DNA from: Cyclobacteriaceae bacterium
GTDB lineage: Bacteria; Bacteroidota; Bacteroidia; Cytophagales; Cyclobacteriaceae
Assembly: GCA_026003355.1 (NCBI GenBank)
Contig: BPHC01000013.1
Coordinates: 1 to 56,882, forward strand
Reading direction: 5' to 3'
Length of the DNA stretch: 56,882 bases
Below are positions 1 to 9,341 of this stretch, one piece after another. The notes beneath the pieces were generated by a model that saw only the letters and a program-made list of their open reading frames with translations, did no database searches and was not told where the DNA came from. A program made the position numbers and the translations under genes. How positions within the stretch are numbered: position 1 is the stretch's first letter; every line of letters begins with the position of its first letter.

Positions 1-1
1 T

Positions 2-1315
2 GATTACCACTGTCACCTGCCACCCGACCATATAGCCGTAAATCACCAGTTTGAAAACCTGACCCAAGTCTGGCTGAATGGCGACCACTATAAATGGCGT
101 GCCATGCGAACCCTTGGTATTTCAGAAAACTTTATAACCGGCAATGCGTCTGATCGCGAAAAGTTTGCACAATGGGCCTACACCGTTCCTTACACCATGC
201 GCAATCCGCTGTATCATTGGACGCACCTGGAACTGCTTCGCTACTTTGGCATTGGTTCGTTGCTTAACCCCCAAACAGCCGATAAAATTTATGATGAAAC
301 AGCCACCCTGCTGAAAAGTAATGACTTTGCGGTGCAGCAGCTCATAAAAAAAATGAACGTTGAAGTAATATGCACCACTGACGACCCTGCCGATTCACTG
401 GAACACCACATCCACATACATAATAACCCATTTGGAACAAAGATACTTCCCTCCTTCCGTCCGGATAAAGCCTACAATGTTGAAAATCCGGATAAGTTTA
501 ACCAGTACCTTAAACTGCTCGGGCAACGGACCAACCTGGAAATAAAATCTTTTACCCACCTGCTCGAAGCCCTGCACAATCGAATAGAATATTTTCACCA
601 GCACGGATGCCGGCTGTCTGACCACGGATTGGAGTATATTCCGTGGCAGGAACCCGGAAGTTTATTAAATCCAGAAAAAATTTTTTTAAAGATATGCGGC
701 AACCATCTGTTAACCCCATCCGAAATTGTAAGTTTTAAATATGCCGTGCTTATTGAGCTGTGCCGCATGTATCATGCCAAAGGATGGACGCAGCAATTTC
801 ATCTCGGTGCGCTGCGCAATACCAACAGCCGAATGATGGCAACACTCGGACCAGACACCGGGTTCGACTCAATTGGCGACTTTCAGCAAGGTGTTTCACT
901 GGCCCGCTTTTTAAACGAACTGGACCGCACCAATCAACTTACCAAAACCATATTATACAACTTGAACCCGGCCGATAATGAAGTAATGGCCACCATGGCA
1001 GGAAATTTTAACGATGGTACCGTTCGCGGCAAGATACAGTTTGGTTCGGCCTGGTGGTTTCTGGATCAAAAAGATGGCATGGAAAAGCAACTTAATGCCC
1101 TTTCTAACCTTGGACTGTTAAGTTGTTTTATCGGTATGCTTACCGATTCCCGAAGTTTTATGTCGTTTCCCCGGCACGAGTATTTCAGGCGAATACTCTG
1201 TAACCTTATTGGAAAAGACGTTGAAAATGGTGAACTACCAGCCGATGAAAAGTGGCTGGGACAGATTGCTGCCGACATATGCTACTACAACGCTAAAAAC
1301 TATTTCGGCTTTTAA
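2..1315 (+). CDS. uxaC: Glucuronate isomerase (uronate isomerase), 5' partial
   Basis: Isomerises D-glucuronate to fructuronate and D-galacturonate to tagaturonate, the first cytoplasmic step of hexuronate catabolism. The frame is open from base 2 and begins DYHCHLPPD, whose HxH pair is the metal-binding motif near the N-terminus of this amidohydrolase-related family. The stretch FENLTQVWLNGDHYKWRAMR follows, so roughly 25 N-terminal residues lie outside the window, and the ATG at 104 is an internal Met rather than the start. The remaining 437 residues run to the usual C-terminus. uxaB follows after 21 bases on the same strand, so the two are probably co-transcribed. Family call is very secure; the true start cannot be seen. 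Confidence 0.95.
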   Translation, partial: DYHCHLPPDHIAVNHQFENLTQVWLNGDHYKWRAMRTLGISENFITGNASDREKFAQWAYTVPYTMRNPLYHWTHLELLRYFGIGSLLNPQTADKIYDETATLLKSNDFAVQQLIKKMNVEVICTTDDPADSLEHHIHIHNNPFGTKILPSFRPDKAYNVENPDKFNQYLKLLGQRTNLEIKSFTHLLEALHNRIEYFHQHGCRLSDHGLEYIPWQEPGSLLNPEKIFLKICGNHLLTPSEIVSFKYAVLIELCRMYHAKGWTQQFHLGALRNTNSRMMATLGPDTGFDSIGDFQQGVSLARFLNELDRTNQLTKTILYNLNPADNEVMATMAGNFNDGTVRGKIQFGSAWWFLDQKDGMEKQLNALSNLGLLSCFIGMLTDSRSFMSFPRHEYFRRILCNLIGKDVENGELPADEKWLGQIAADICYYNAKNYFGF

Positions 1316-1336
1316 ACGCCATACATTATACAGCGA

Positions 1337-2758
1337 ATGAAAAAACCACTTAACCGTACCACCCACCCTGCAGTTAAACTACCGGTAAAAGTCCTTCAGT
1401 TTGGTGAAGGAAATTTTCTGCGCGCATTTACCGACTGGATGATCGACATAATGAACGAAAGAACCAGATTTAACGGTGCAATACAGGTAGTTCAACCCCT
1501 TGAACAGGGCACAGGCAATTTACTGAATGAGCAGCATGGCCTTTACCACGTAGTACTGAAAGGCTTAATAAATCAAAAAACAGTTAATCAAATACGGCTT
1601 ATCACTTCAGTAAACGGTGCAATTAATCCATATCATGACTACAGCCTGTTTATTAAGCAGGCCGAAAACCCGGATTTAAAATTTGTAATCTCAAACACCA
1701 CCGAAGCGGGTATTTGCTTTAACCCTGCCGACAATTCGCCCGACCAGGTTCCCCATACCTTTCCTGGTAAATTAACGGCATTGCTGTTTCACCGCTTTAA
1801 GTACTTTAATGAATCCAACGAAAGCGGACTTATACTATTACCCTGCGAACTGATTGACAAAAATGCCGACACCCTTAAAAGTGTAATAGGGCAATACATT
1901 AAACACTGGAATCTGCCCGCAGCCTTTCGCACCTGGGTTGAAACCAAAAATATTTTCTGCAACACGCTGGTCGACCGGATTGTGCCAGGTTATCCTAAAG
2001 ATTTTATAAATGAAATTGAAAGGGAAACCGGATTTACAGATCAGCTCATTGTAATGGGAGAACCTTTTCATTTATGGGTAATTGAGGGAGATGAAAGCGT
2101 TGAACGGCTGTTTCCGGCAAAACAGGCCAGCCTGAACGTAAAATTTGTAACCGATGTAACACCATACCGCACCCGAAAAGTGAGAATTTTAAACGGTGCC
2201 CACACGGCCATGGTACCGGTAGCGTACCTGCGCGGGCTGCGAACTGTACAGGAAGCTATGGAAGACAGGTTTACCCATTATTTTATACGTAAGGCTGTTT
2301 TCGAGGAAATTTTACCTACACTTGATTTGCCGGCAGAAGAATTAATAAATTTCGCAACCCAGGTTCTGGAACGATTTGTCAACCCATTTATACGGCATGA
2401 GCTTATTTCCATCTCGCTTAACTCCATATCCAAGTTCAGGGTTAGGGTACTGCCCTCCATTCTGGAGTATGTTAAGCGTAAGAATGCTCTTCCGGAACAC
2501 CTTGTATTTTCGCTGGCAGCCTTAATTCGCTTCTATAAAGGTTCGTGGCAGGGTGCGCCCATCCCACTGAACGATACACCCGATGTGTTGCAGTTTGCAC
2601 AGGAAGCCTGGAAGCATACAGATGTGCACACCGTTGCGCAAGTATTCCTGTCGAATACCAGGTTATGGCATGTTGATCTTACGGCAATACCTGATCTTAC
2701 CGGGCAGGTTACAAAAATATTACAGCAACTGGAAACCGAAGAACGGGTATTCGGTTAA
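1337..2758 (+). CDS. uxaB: Tagaturonate reductase (altronate oxidoreductase)
   Basis: NADH-dependent reduction of tagaturonate to altronate, the step after UxaC in galacturonate use. The 473-residue length is normal for the family. The N-terminal nucleotide-binding segment VLQFGEGNFLRAF lies near residues 19-31, and the family motif KVRILNGAHTAMVP of the mannitol dehydrogenase superfamily is near residue 275-290. It sits 21 bases after uxaC in the same direction. A fructuronate reductase (UxuB) is the main alternative, but the N-terminal pattern and the pairing with UxaC favour UxaB. Altronate dehydratase is not in the window. The gene converges with fhs, leaving a 50-base gap without a convincing terminator. 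Confidence 0.9.
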   Translation: MKKPLNRTTHPAVKLPVKVLQFGEGNFLRAFTDWMIDIMNERTRFNGAIQVVQPLEQGTGNLLNEQHGLYHVVLKGLINQKTVNQIRLITSVNGAINPYHDYSLFIKQAENPDLKFVISNTTEAGICFNPADNSPDQVPHTFPGKLTALLFHRFKYFNESNESGLILLPCELIDKNADTLKSVIGQYIKHWNLPAAFRTWVETKNIFCNTLVDRIVPGYPKDFINEIERETGFTDQLIVMGEPFHLWVIEGDESVERLFPAKQASLNVKFVTDVTPYRTRKVRILNGAHTAMVPVAYLRGLRTVQEAMEDRFTHYFIRKAVFEEILPTLDLPAEELINFATQVLERFVNPFIRHELISISLNSISKFRVRVLPSILEYVKRKNALPEHLVFSLAALIRFYKGSWQGAPIPLNDTPDVLQFAQEAWKHTDVHTVAQVFLSNTRLWHVDLTAIPDLTGQVTKILQQLETEERVFG

Positions 2759-2808
2759 TGTTGCACTGTTTTAATTACAGAGTTACTCTACCATTTAATG
2801 GGGTATGG

Positions 2809-4485
2809 TTACGATAATCCTGTAATCTTTCCCTCGTTGTCGATATCCATGCCCAGAGCAGCCGGCATGGCCGGCAAGCCGGGCATGCGAAGGATGTCGC
2901 CTGTTATGGGAATAACAAAACCTGCTCCGGCAGCCACTTCAATTTCTCTTACGGTAATGGTAAAGTCCCTGGGCCGGCCAAGCCTGCGTGCGTCATCCGA
3001 AAGGCTGTTCTGGGTTTTGGCAATGCACACGGGTACGCCATTTAGCCCTATCCGTTCAATCTTTTTGATGTTCTGACGGGCTTTGGGTAAAAACTCCACA
3101 TCGCGTGCACCATAAATTTTAACTGCTACCGCCCGTATTTTTTCTTCCACCGAATCGTGCCAATCGTAAACCGGCCAGTATTTTCCATGAAAGGCATCGG
3201 CAGTTTCGGCTACCTTGCGGGCCAGATCGGTCATGCCTTTACCACCTTTTTCCCAGCCTTCGGCCAGGGCAATGTCCACACCCAGTTCTTGGCAACGGCT
3301 TATTACCCATTGAAGTTCCTCATCGGTATCGGCCGTAAATCTGTTTAACGAAACCACAGCGGGTATACCAAATATCTTGGTGTTTTCAATGTGTTTTTCC
3401 AGGTTGGCAAAGCCTGCCGCCAGAGCCTTCATGTTGGGTTTGCTCAGTTCTTCACGGGGTAAACCTCCATGGTATTTCAGGGCACGTACGGTTGCCACCA
3501 TTACCATGGCATGAGGCGAAAAACCACCGTATCCGCAAACAATGTCGATAAACTTTTCAGCGCCAAGGTCGGATCCAAATCCCGCCTCGGTAATTACATA
3601 ATCGGCCAGACTCATTCCCATACGTGTAGCAATAACCGAGTTAGCTCCCTGGGCAATGTTGCCAAACGGGCCGCCGTGAATGATGGCCGGATTCCCCTCC
3701 AGTGTCTGCACCAGGTTTGGTTTAATGGCATCTTTAAGCAACAGGGTAACCGCGCCCTGCGCCTTCAAATCGCGGGCAAACACTGCCTTTCCATTATAGG
3801 TGTCGCCAACATAAATATTTCCGATTTTCTGTTTAAGCTCATCCAGGTTTCGGGCCAGGCAAAGTATGGCCATGATTTCAGATGCTGCGGTAATGTTAAA
3901 TCCGGTTTCGCGCAGCAGGCCTCCGCTTTTTCCGCCCAAGCCGGTGATGATGTGGCGCAAGGCGCGGTCGTTCATATCCAAAACTCTTTTCCACTCAACG
4001 GTCCGGGGGTCAATCTGCAGGCTGTCGTGTATCTTCTGGATGTCGTTGTCAATCAAAGCGGCCAACAGATTGTTTGCTTTTTCAACGGCTGCGAAATCGC
4101 CTGTAAAGTGCAGGTTTATATCTTCCATGGGCACCACCTGGGCGTATCCGCCTCCGGCTGCTCCGCCCTTCATGCCGAAAACCGGACCCAATGAGGGCTC
4201 TCTGAGCACCACTACTGTATTTTTACCCAACAGGTTCATGCCCTCGCACAGGCCGATTGAGGTAGTGGTTTTGCCTTCACCGGCAGGTGTGGGTGTCATG
4301 GCCGTTACGAGAATAAGTTTACTTTTGCGCAGCCGCTCTTCGTTGATGAGTTTTAGCGGCAGCTTGGCCTTGTAATTTCCGTAAAGCTCCAGATCCTGTT
4401 CGGCAATATTCAGCCGTTTTGCTATTTCGGCAATTGGCTTTAACGTGGCAGCCTGGGCAATTTCCAGATCGGATAAAAAGCGCAT
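2809..4485 (-). CDS. fhs: Formate--tetrahydrofolate ligase
   Basis: ATP-dependent formation of 10-formyltetrahydrofolate from formate and THF, feeding one-carbon units into purine and fMet synthesis. The 558-residue length matches the family. The P-loop-like signature TPTPAGEGKTTT is at about residues 64-75, and the glycine-rich stretch MKGGAAGGGYAQV follows. The start is an ATG with the typical opening (DLEIAQAATLKPI). It is transcribed away from trmN across a 41-base shared upstream region. No pathway partner is adjacent, so it looks like a single-gene unit. Assignment is essentially certain. Confidence 0.96.
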   Translation of the reverse strand: MRFLSDLEIAQAATLKPIAEIAKRLNIAEQDLELYGNYKAKLPLKLINEERLRKSKLILVTAMTPTPAGEGKTTTSIGLCEGMNLLGKNTVVVLREPSLGPVFGMKGGAAGGGYAQVVPMEDINLHFTGDFAAVEKANNLLAALIDNDIQKIHDSLQIDPRTVEWKRVLDMNDRALRHIITGLGGKSGGLLRETGFNITAASEIMAILCLARNLDELKQKIGNIYVGDTYNGKAVFARDLKAQGAVTLLLKDAIKPNLVQTLEGNPAIIHGGPFGNIAQGANSVIATRMGMSLADYVITEAGFGSDLGAEKFIDIVCGYGGFSPHAMVMVATVRALKYHGGLPREELSKPNMKALAAGFANLEKHIENTKIFGIPAVVSLNRFTADTDEELQWVISRCQELGVDIALAEGWEKGGKGMTDLARKVAETADAFHGKYWPVYDWHDSVEEKIRAVAVKIYGARDVEFLPKARQNIKKIERIGLNGVPVCIAKTQNSLSDDARRLGRPRDFTITVREIEVAAGAGFVIPITGDILRMPGLPAMPAALGMDIDNEGKITGLS

Positions 4486-4512
4486 AAGCTTAGGTTTGCA
4501 ATAAAGGTACGG

Positions 4513-4520
4513 TAATTTTG
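4513..4520 (+). promoter_or_regulatory. Bacteroidota -7 element abutting the trmN start
   Basis: TAATTTTG matches the Bacteroidota -7 consensus TAnnTTTG exactly. Only six bases separate it from the chosen ATG at 4527, so transcription would begin at or a few bases before the start codon and give a leaderless or nearly leaderless mRNA. A clear -33 TTG at the usual spacing was not found, so the call rests on the -7 box and its position. Confidence 0.45.
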
Positions 4521-4526
4521 CAATGC

Positions 4527-5249
4527 ATGAGTACGGTGTTTTACTTTAAGCAGTTTGGCATACTTCAACAGCATAGCAGCATGAAGGTGGGCACCGATGG
4601 CGTGTTGCTTGGAGCATGGGCTACGGTAAGCAACGTTAACCGCATTTTAGATGTGGGAACCGGCACCGGTTTAATAGCGCTAATGCTGGCCCAGCGTACC
4701 AGCGGGCAGGCACACATAGATGCCGTTGAGCCGGATAACGGGGCCATAGCCGATGCCCGCGAAAACTTTAGACAATGCCAGTGGAGCAACAGCCTTCATC
4801 TTTTCCACCAATCCCTTCAGCAGTTTACACCCGCGCACGCCTACGATCTGATTGTCTGCAATCCGCCCTATTTTAACAAGGCATTAACTTCGCCCGACCG
4901 CAACCGTACCATGGCCCGGCATACCACAACATTGAAACATACTGATTTGGCTGACTTTGCCAGCCACTGGCTTACGCCCCGGGGAAGACTGGCTGTAATC
5001 CTGCCGGTTGAAGAAGCCCGCCAGTTTAAAACCACAGCTGCCGGCAAAGGCCTGTATGCCATACGTACCACCTGCGTAAAAACCACACCGGATAAGCCTG
5101 TAAAGCGATGGCTTATGGAGTTTTCGCATATCCACCTGCCGGAAGAAAAATCAGAGTTAACCCTGTTGGAAAGCGATGGCAGCCGTACCGTAGCCTACCA
5201 ACATTTAACCGGCGATTTTTATTTAAACGGCAAAAGTGCGCTCATGTAA
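4527..5249 (+). CDS. trmN: tRNA1(Val) A37 N6-methyltransferase (YfiC/TrmN6 family)
   Basis: SAM-dependent methyltransferase expected to methylate adenine 37 of tRNA1(Val). The SAM-binding motif ILDVGTGTGLIALML lies at about residues 40-54, and the N6-adenine catalytic motif CNPPYF near residue 112. The N-terminal pattern FxFKQFGI...MKVGTDGVLLGAW is typical of the family. I chose the ATG at 4527 (MSTVFYFKQ); an in-frame TTG at 4518 overlaps the promoter box and is rejected. The 240-residue length is normal. The closest alternative is another N6-adenine methyltransferase of the same fold acting on RNA or protein. Confidence 0.87.
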   Translation: MSTVFYFKQFGILQQHSSMKVGTDGVLLGAWATVSNVNRILDVGTGTGLIALMLAQRTSGQAHIDAVEPDNGAIADARENFRQCQWSNSLHLFHQSLQQFTPAHAYDLIVCNPPYFNKALTSPDRNRTMARHTTTLKHTDLADFASHWLTPRGRLAVILPVEEARQFKTTAAGKGLYAIRTTCVKTTPDKPVKRWLMEFSHIHLPEEKSELTLLESDGSRTVAYQHLTGDFYLNGKSALM

Positions 5250-5290
5250 TATACGAATTTTGCTGCCTGCGTTTATTCGTTAACTGCAAA

Positions 5291-7519
5291 ATGCTTACTG
5301 CCAGATTTGTATTATTTGTACTGACAAGCGTAACTCTTTACATCGGCACTTTAGCCCAAACGCTTGTAGCCAGAAAGATAAGCGGCAGCATTACGCTAGA
5401 TGGAGAAATGAACGAACCCGAGTGGCTCCGGGCCGATGTAGCCGGAAATTTCAGGCAATACTTTCCGTTCGACACCGCTTATGCCAATGCACAAACAGAA
5501 ATAAGAATTCTTTACGATGATGCCAACATTTATGTGTTTGCCAAAATGTACAACAACGGTCCGCGTGCATACGTAACCCCCTCGCTGCGCCGGGATTTCA
5601 GAGGTGAGGCCAATGACGGTATTTCGTTTGTATTCGACACCTTCCGTGACCGGACAAATGCATTTATGTTTGGTATTAATCCCTTTGGTGTACAGCGCGA
5701 AGGATTGATAGCCAACGGTGGCAGCGATAGTGACAATTTTTCCTTAACGTGGGACAACAAGTGGTATGCGGCTGCCCGGCAGTTAGAAGGTTACTGGACA
5801 GCCGAAGCGGCCATCCCCTTTAAAAGCATCCGCTTTAAAGATGGCGAAACCCGCTGGTATGTAAATTTTTACCGGATTGACAGCCACCAGGCCGAGCGCT
5901 CAACCTGGGCGCCCATTCCGCGCAATTTTGATATTGTAAACCTGGCCTTTGGCCGTACACTTCAATGGGAACAACCGTTAAAAAAGCCCGGCGCCAACAT
6001 TTCGCTTATTCCATATGTAGCTGATTTACAAAGCAAAAATTTTCTAGAAGCAACCCCGGCCAACCATAACTTTGAGGCGGGTGGCGATGCCAAAATAGCC
6101 GTGAGCCCCGCCCTGAACCTGGACCTTACCTTTAACCCCGATTTTTCGCAGGTGGAAGTAGACCAGCAGGTAACCAACCTGGACAGGTTTGAAATTTTTT
6201 TCCCTGAACGCCGGCAGTTTTTTCTGGAAAATGCCGACTTATTTGCAGACTTTGGCGTGGACGGAACACGCCCGTTTTTCTCCAGAAGAATAGGCATAGC
6301 AGTAGATACGGCCACGGGGCAAAATCTGCAAAACCCGCTATACTTTGGTGCCCGCCTGAGCGGCAAACTAAACAACAATCTGCGACTGGGTGTGCTTTCG
6401 GTACAGGCAGCACGCGAAAAATCAATAGGCTTGCCCTCGGTTAATTATTCGGTGGCTACGCTTCAACAAAAAATTTGGAGCCGCTCCAACATTGGTTTTA
6501 TTTTTATTAACAAACAGGCATTCCGCGATTCCATTAATGGTGATTTTACCTTCCGCCCCGATAACTACAACCGGCTTGCCGGCTTTGATTTTAACCTGGC
6601 TACTGCCGACAACACCTGGAACGGAAAAATATTTTATCACCAGGCTTTTCTTCCCAACCAGCCCGATTCGGCATTTGCCCTGGGCGGTTTTATAAACTAC
6701 AATACCTATACCTGGCAGGTTAACTTTTTTACCCGAAGCGTAGGCAAAAATTATTACCCGGAAGTAGGCTTTGTAAGAAGACGAGACATACAACAGGCCG
6801 CCGGCACCATATTCTATAACTTTTATCCGGCAGGGGGCATTCAATCGCACGGGCCAGGTTTTGACTTTGACATAACCGGAAACGATACTTATGGTTTTTT
6901 AGACTGGGATGTGAACCTGTTGTACCGGATACGCTGGAAAAACACCGCCCGCCTGAACATTCGTTTGCGAAGGGAATACACCTACCTGTTCAGCAGCTAT
7001 GACCCCACCGAAACCAATGGACCCGAATTGCCGGCAGATTCGGAATATTACAACTATCTGGGCCAGGTTGAATTTTCATCCGATACCCGTAAAAAGTTTT
7101 TTTATCAGATCCGCTCGCGTTCCGGCGGATACTTTAACGGAACCCGCATAAACCTGAGCGGGCAGATTAGTTATCGCATGCAACCTTATGCCTTGTTTTC
7201 GGTTGATTTTGCTTTGAACCAAATACGCCTGCCGCAACCCTACAACGATGCCAACCTCATACTCATTAGTCCGCGTATAGATGTTACCCTTACCCGTTCA
7301 TTATTCTGGACTACCTTTGTTCAATACAACAATCAGATAAATAATGTAAACATTAACTCCAGGCTACAATGGCGTTTTGCGCCTGTTTCTGATCTGTTTC
7401 TGGTATACACCGATAACTACGCCACCGAAACCTACCTGCAGGACAGCCTGCTGATTACCAGGGGCCAGCCCAAGCTACGTGCTTTTGTTTTTAAGCTAAC
7501 TTACTGGCTCAACATTTAA
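5291..7519 (+). CDS. CBM9-like plus DUF5916 outer-membrane barrel protein
   Basis: An exported protein of about 742 residues. A signal peptide (MLTARFVLFVLTSVTLYIG...LAQ) is followed by a carbohydrate-binding family 9-like domain (SITLDGEMNEPEW...., roughly residues 30-210) and a long DUF5916 region with alternating aromatic/polar strands. That region suggests an outer-membrane beta-barrel; the protein ends in a hydrophobic strand, FVFKLTYWLNI. The ATG at 5291 was chosen because the signal peptide begins there; the open frame extends back to 5108 into trmN, which is an overlap artefact. The family is common in Bacteroidota, but its substrate is unknown. The gene stands alone, 41 bases after trmN, and is followed by a strong terminator. 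Confidence 0.85.
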   Translation: MLTARFVLFVLTSVTLYIGTLAQTLVARKISGSITLDGEMNEPEWLRADVAGNFRQYFPFDTAYANAQTEIRILYDDANIYVFAKMYNNGPRAYVTPSLRRDFRGEANDGISFVFDTFRDRTNAFMFGINPFGVQREGLIANGGSDSDNFSLTWDNKWYAAARQLEGYWTAEAAIPFKSIRFKDGETRWYVNFYRIDSHQAERSTWAPIPRNFDIVNLAFGRTLQWEQPLKKPGANISLIPYVADLQSKNFLEATPANHNFEAGGDAKIAVSPALNLDLTFNPDFSQVEVDQQVTNLDRFEIFFPERRQFFLENADLFADFGVDGTRPFFSRRIGIAVDTATGQNLQNPLYFGARLSGKLNNNLRLGVLSVQAAREKSIGLPSVNYSVATLQQKIWSRSNIGFIFINKQAFRDSINGDFTFRPDNYNRLAGFDFNLATADNTWNGKIFYHQAFLPNQPDSAFALGGFINYNTYTWQVNFFTRSVGKNYYPEVGFVRRRDIQQAAGTIFYNFYPAGGIQSHGPGFDFDITGNDTYGFLDWDVNLLYRIRWKNTARLNIRLRREYTYLFSSYDPTETNGPELPADSEYYNYLGQVEFSSDTRKKFFYQIRSRSGGYFNGTRINLSGQISYRMQPYALFSVDFALNQIRLPQPYNDANLILISPRIDVTLTRSLFWTTFVQYNNQINNVNINSRLQWRFAPVSDLFLVYTDNYATETYLQDSLLITRGQPKLRAFVFKLTYWLNI

Positions 7520-7538
7520 GACCCTGAAAAATAAAAAA

Positions 7539-7557
7539 CCCCGGCCGACTGCCGGGG
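7539..7557. terminator. Bidirectional intrinsic terminator
   Basis: Perfect 7-bp stem CCCCGGC / GCCGGGG with a 5-base loop. It is flanked on the left by six A residues (U run for the minus strand) and on the right by CTTTC. It lies between the convergent DUF5916 gene and ftsZ, so it can end both transcripts. A weaker hairpin (GGAAG/CTTCC, 7579-7595) followed on the minus strand by a T run may assist on the ftsZ side. Confidence 0.8.
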
Positions 7558-7728
7558 CTTTCAAAGGTAAAAAAATCAGGAAGTTTTACACTTCCGTGAT
7601 AAAGCGGCATTCCGGTGCCGGCAAAAAATATTTACAACCAACAACCACTACGAATGGAGTAAAACCAGTCGCACCGGAAATGCCATACCTTTGAACTCTT
7701 TCAAACCCAAACATGCTCACCCGGTAAG

Positions 7729-9312
7729 TCAGTCAACGTTATCGTGCAAAAACTTGTTATTCCCCAACAGCGAATTATCGTCAGCAAGGTTATACTTCGA
7801 TACGTAGGGTTCTGACGAATGGGGTACATTATCCATCTTTATGCCCCGTCGCACGTAGGCAGGCAACGACCATTTTTCCATAAAATCCTCGCGGGTCATT
7901 TCCTGTTTACGCGAAGTGCTGAATTGTTTTTTTCGTTGCTCGGCCTGCTGCCTGAGGCGCTCCCGTGTAGCTTCAAGGGCGGCATTGTTACCGGCTTTAG
8001 GCCTGGCGGCAGGGGCGGGCTTTTCCGTTGGCTTTTCGTCTATATCCTCCTCGGGAGCAAACAAACCGTCTTCACCGTCAAAATCTTCATCCTCATCGTT
8101 TTGATTTACTGCCGAATCAAAATCCAGTTCCGGCTGTTCCGGTTCATCAAAAAGACTGCCAAAGCCTTTTTTTGATTTGTTACCGGTCGCAGGGCTGGTT
8201 TTCAGCTCAATTTTGATGGGGTTGTCGGCCGGAGGCTCAGGTTCAAAATTCCATTCCTGGGTACGCTCCAGGTCGTGCTTCTTATATTCTTCCGGTTTTT
8301 CGGATGCCTCGCGTTCTTCTTCGGGGGTATGATGTGTAAACCCTGTTGCAATAATGGTTACCCGCAGGCGATCGCCCAGTTGAGGGTCAACACCATGTCC
8401 GAAAATAACTTCGGCCTCCTGTCCTGCCCGCTCCTGAATATAACCGGTAATCTGGGTAAGTTCATCCATTTGCAGTTCAGCTTCTTCGCCTGAAACAATG
8501 GAAAGCAGGATTTTGCGGGCTCCCATAATATCGCAGTTATCCAGCAAAGGCGATGTTAGCGCTCCGCTGGCGGCTTTAATTGCGCGGTTTTCGCCACGGG
8601 TTTCGGCTGTACCCATTACGGCAGGGCCCGCGTTGTGCATTACGGTGCGTACATCCTGAAAATCTACATTTACGTATCCGGTAAGCGTAATTATTTCGGC
8701 AATGCCCTTGGCGGCAGTGGTAAGTACGTTATCGGCCTCGGCAAAGGCTTTGCCTATAGGCAGGTTGCCGTACATTTCGCGAAGCTTATCGTTAATAATT
8801 ACCAGTACCGTGTCGCAACTCTGGCGCAGTGCTTTTATGCCGGCTTCGGCCTGTGCCCGTTTTTTGGGGCCTTCGAACGAGAACGGCATGGTAACGATTC
8901 CTACCGTAAGTATACCCATACTTTTGGCAATCTTGGCAATAACGGGTGCTGCACCGGTGCCGGTGCCTCCGCCCATGCCGGCAGTTACAAACAGCATTTT
9001 TGTGCCATCCAGAAACTCGCGGATAAGTTCCTTGCTTTCCAGGGCTGCGCCCTTGCCGATTTTGGGGTTGGCCCCGCAGCCCAGTCCTTCCGTAAGGTCA
9101 GCGCCAATCTGAAGTTTGGTGGGCACCGGGCTGGCATTCAGCGCCTGCACATCGGTGTTGCATACCACAAACTCCACATCTTTGATGCCCTGCCGAAACA
9201 TATGGTTTACGGCATTGCTTCCGCCTCCTCCTACACCAATTACCTTAATTATAGATTTGGTGCGAAGTGTCCCGTTGGGGATTTCAAATTTATATGATCC
9301 GGTTTCCAGCAT
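7729..9312 (-). CDS. ftsZ: Cell division protein FtsZ
   Basis: Tubulin-like GTPase that forms the Z ring. The G-box GGGTGTG is at residues 114-120, and the upstream nucleotide-binding GVGGGGSNAV near residues 26-35. After the globular part (to about residue 340) comes a long acidic, low-complexity linker, then the conserved C-terminal peptide core PAYVRR at about residues 484-489. A further 38 residues follow it, an extended tail typical of Bacteroidota. I chose the ATG at 9312 (MLETGSYKF) over an in-frame TTG at 9336; 29 bases separate it from ftsA. Length is 527 residues. It is the last gene of the dcw operon. Confidence 0.97.
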   Translation of the reverse strand: MLETGSYKFEIPNGTLRTKSIIKVIGVGGGGSNAVNHMFRQGIKDVEFVVCNTDVQALNASPVPTKLQIGADLTEGLGCGANPKIGKGAALESKELIREFLDGTKMLFVTAGMGGGTGTGAAPVIAKIAKSMGILTVGIVTMPFSFEGPKKRAQAEAGIKALRQSCDTVLVIINDKLREMYGNLPIGKAFAEADNVLTTAAKGIAEIITLTGYVNVDFQDVRTVMHNAGPAVMGTAETRGENRAIKAASGALTSPLLDNCDIMGARKILLSIVSGEEAELQMDELTQITGYIQERAGQEAEVIFGHGVDPQLGDRLRVTIIATGFTHHTPEEEREASEKPEEYKKHDLERTQEWNFEPEPPADNPIKIELKTSPATGNKSKKGFGSLFDEPEQPELDFDSAVNQNDEDEDFDGEDGLFAPEEDIDEKPTEKPAPAARPKAGNNAALEATRERLRQQAEQRKKQFSTSRKQEMTREDFMEKWSLPAYVRRGIKMDNVPHSSEPYVSKYNLADDNSLLGNNKFLHDNVD

Positions 9313-9341
9313 AACGTTGTGGTTTAGGGTGAGCAATTTTT

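Noticed and set aside
2759-2808. Small dyad (CCATT/AATGG) as a terminator between uxaB and fhs
   Set aside because: A 5-bp AT-rich stem without a U run is too weak to call.
3469-4194. Long open frame (241 codons) on the plus strand
   Set aside because: It lies entirely antisense to fhs, has no family features, and arises from the codon pattern of that gene.
8635-9297. Open frame of 220 codons opposite ftsZ
   Set aside because: Shadow of ftsZ; composition (many Gly, Tyr, His) is typical of antisense translation, and no motif is present.
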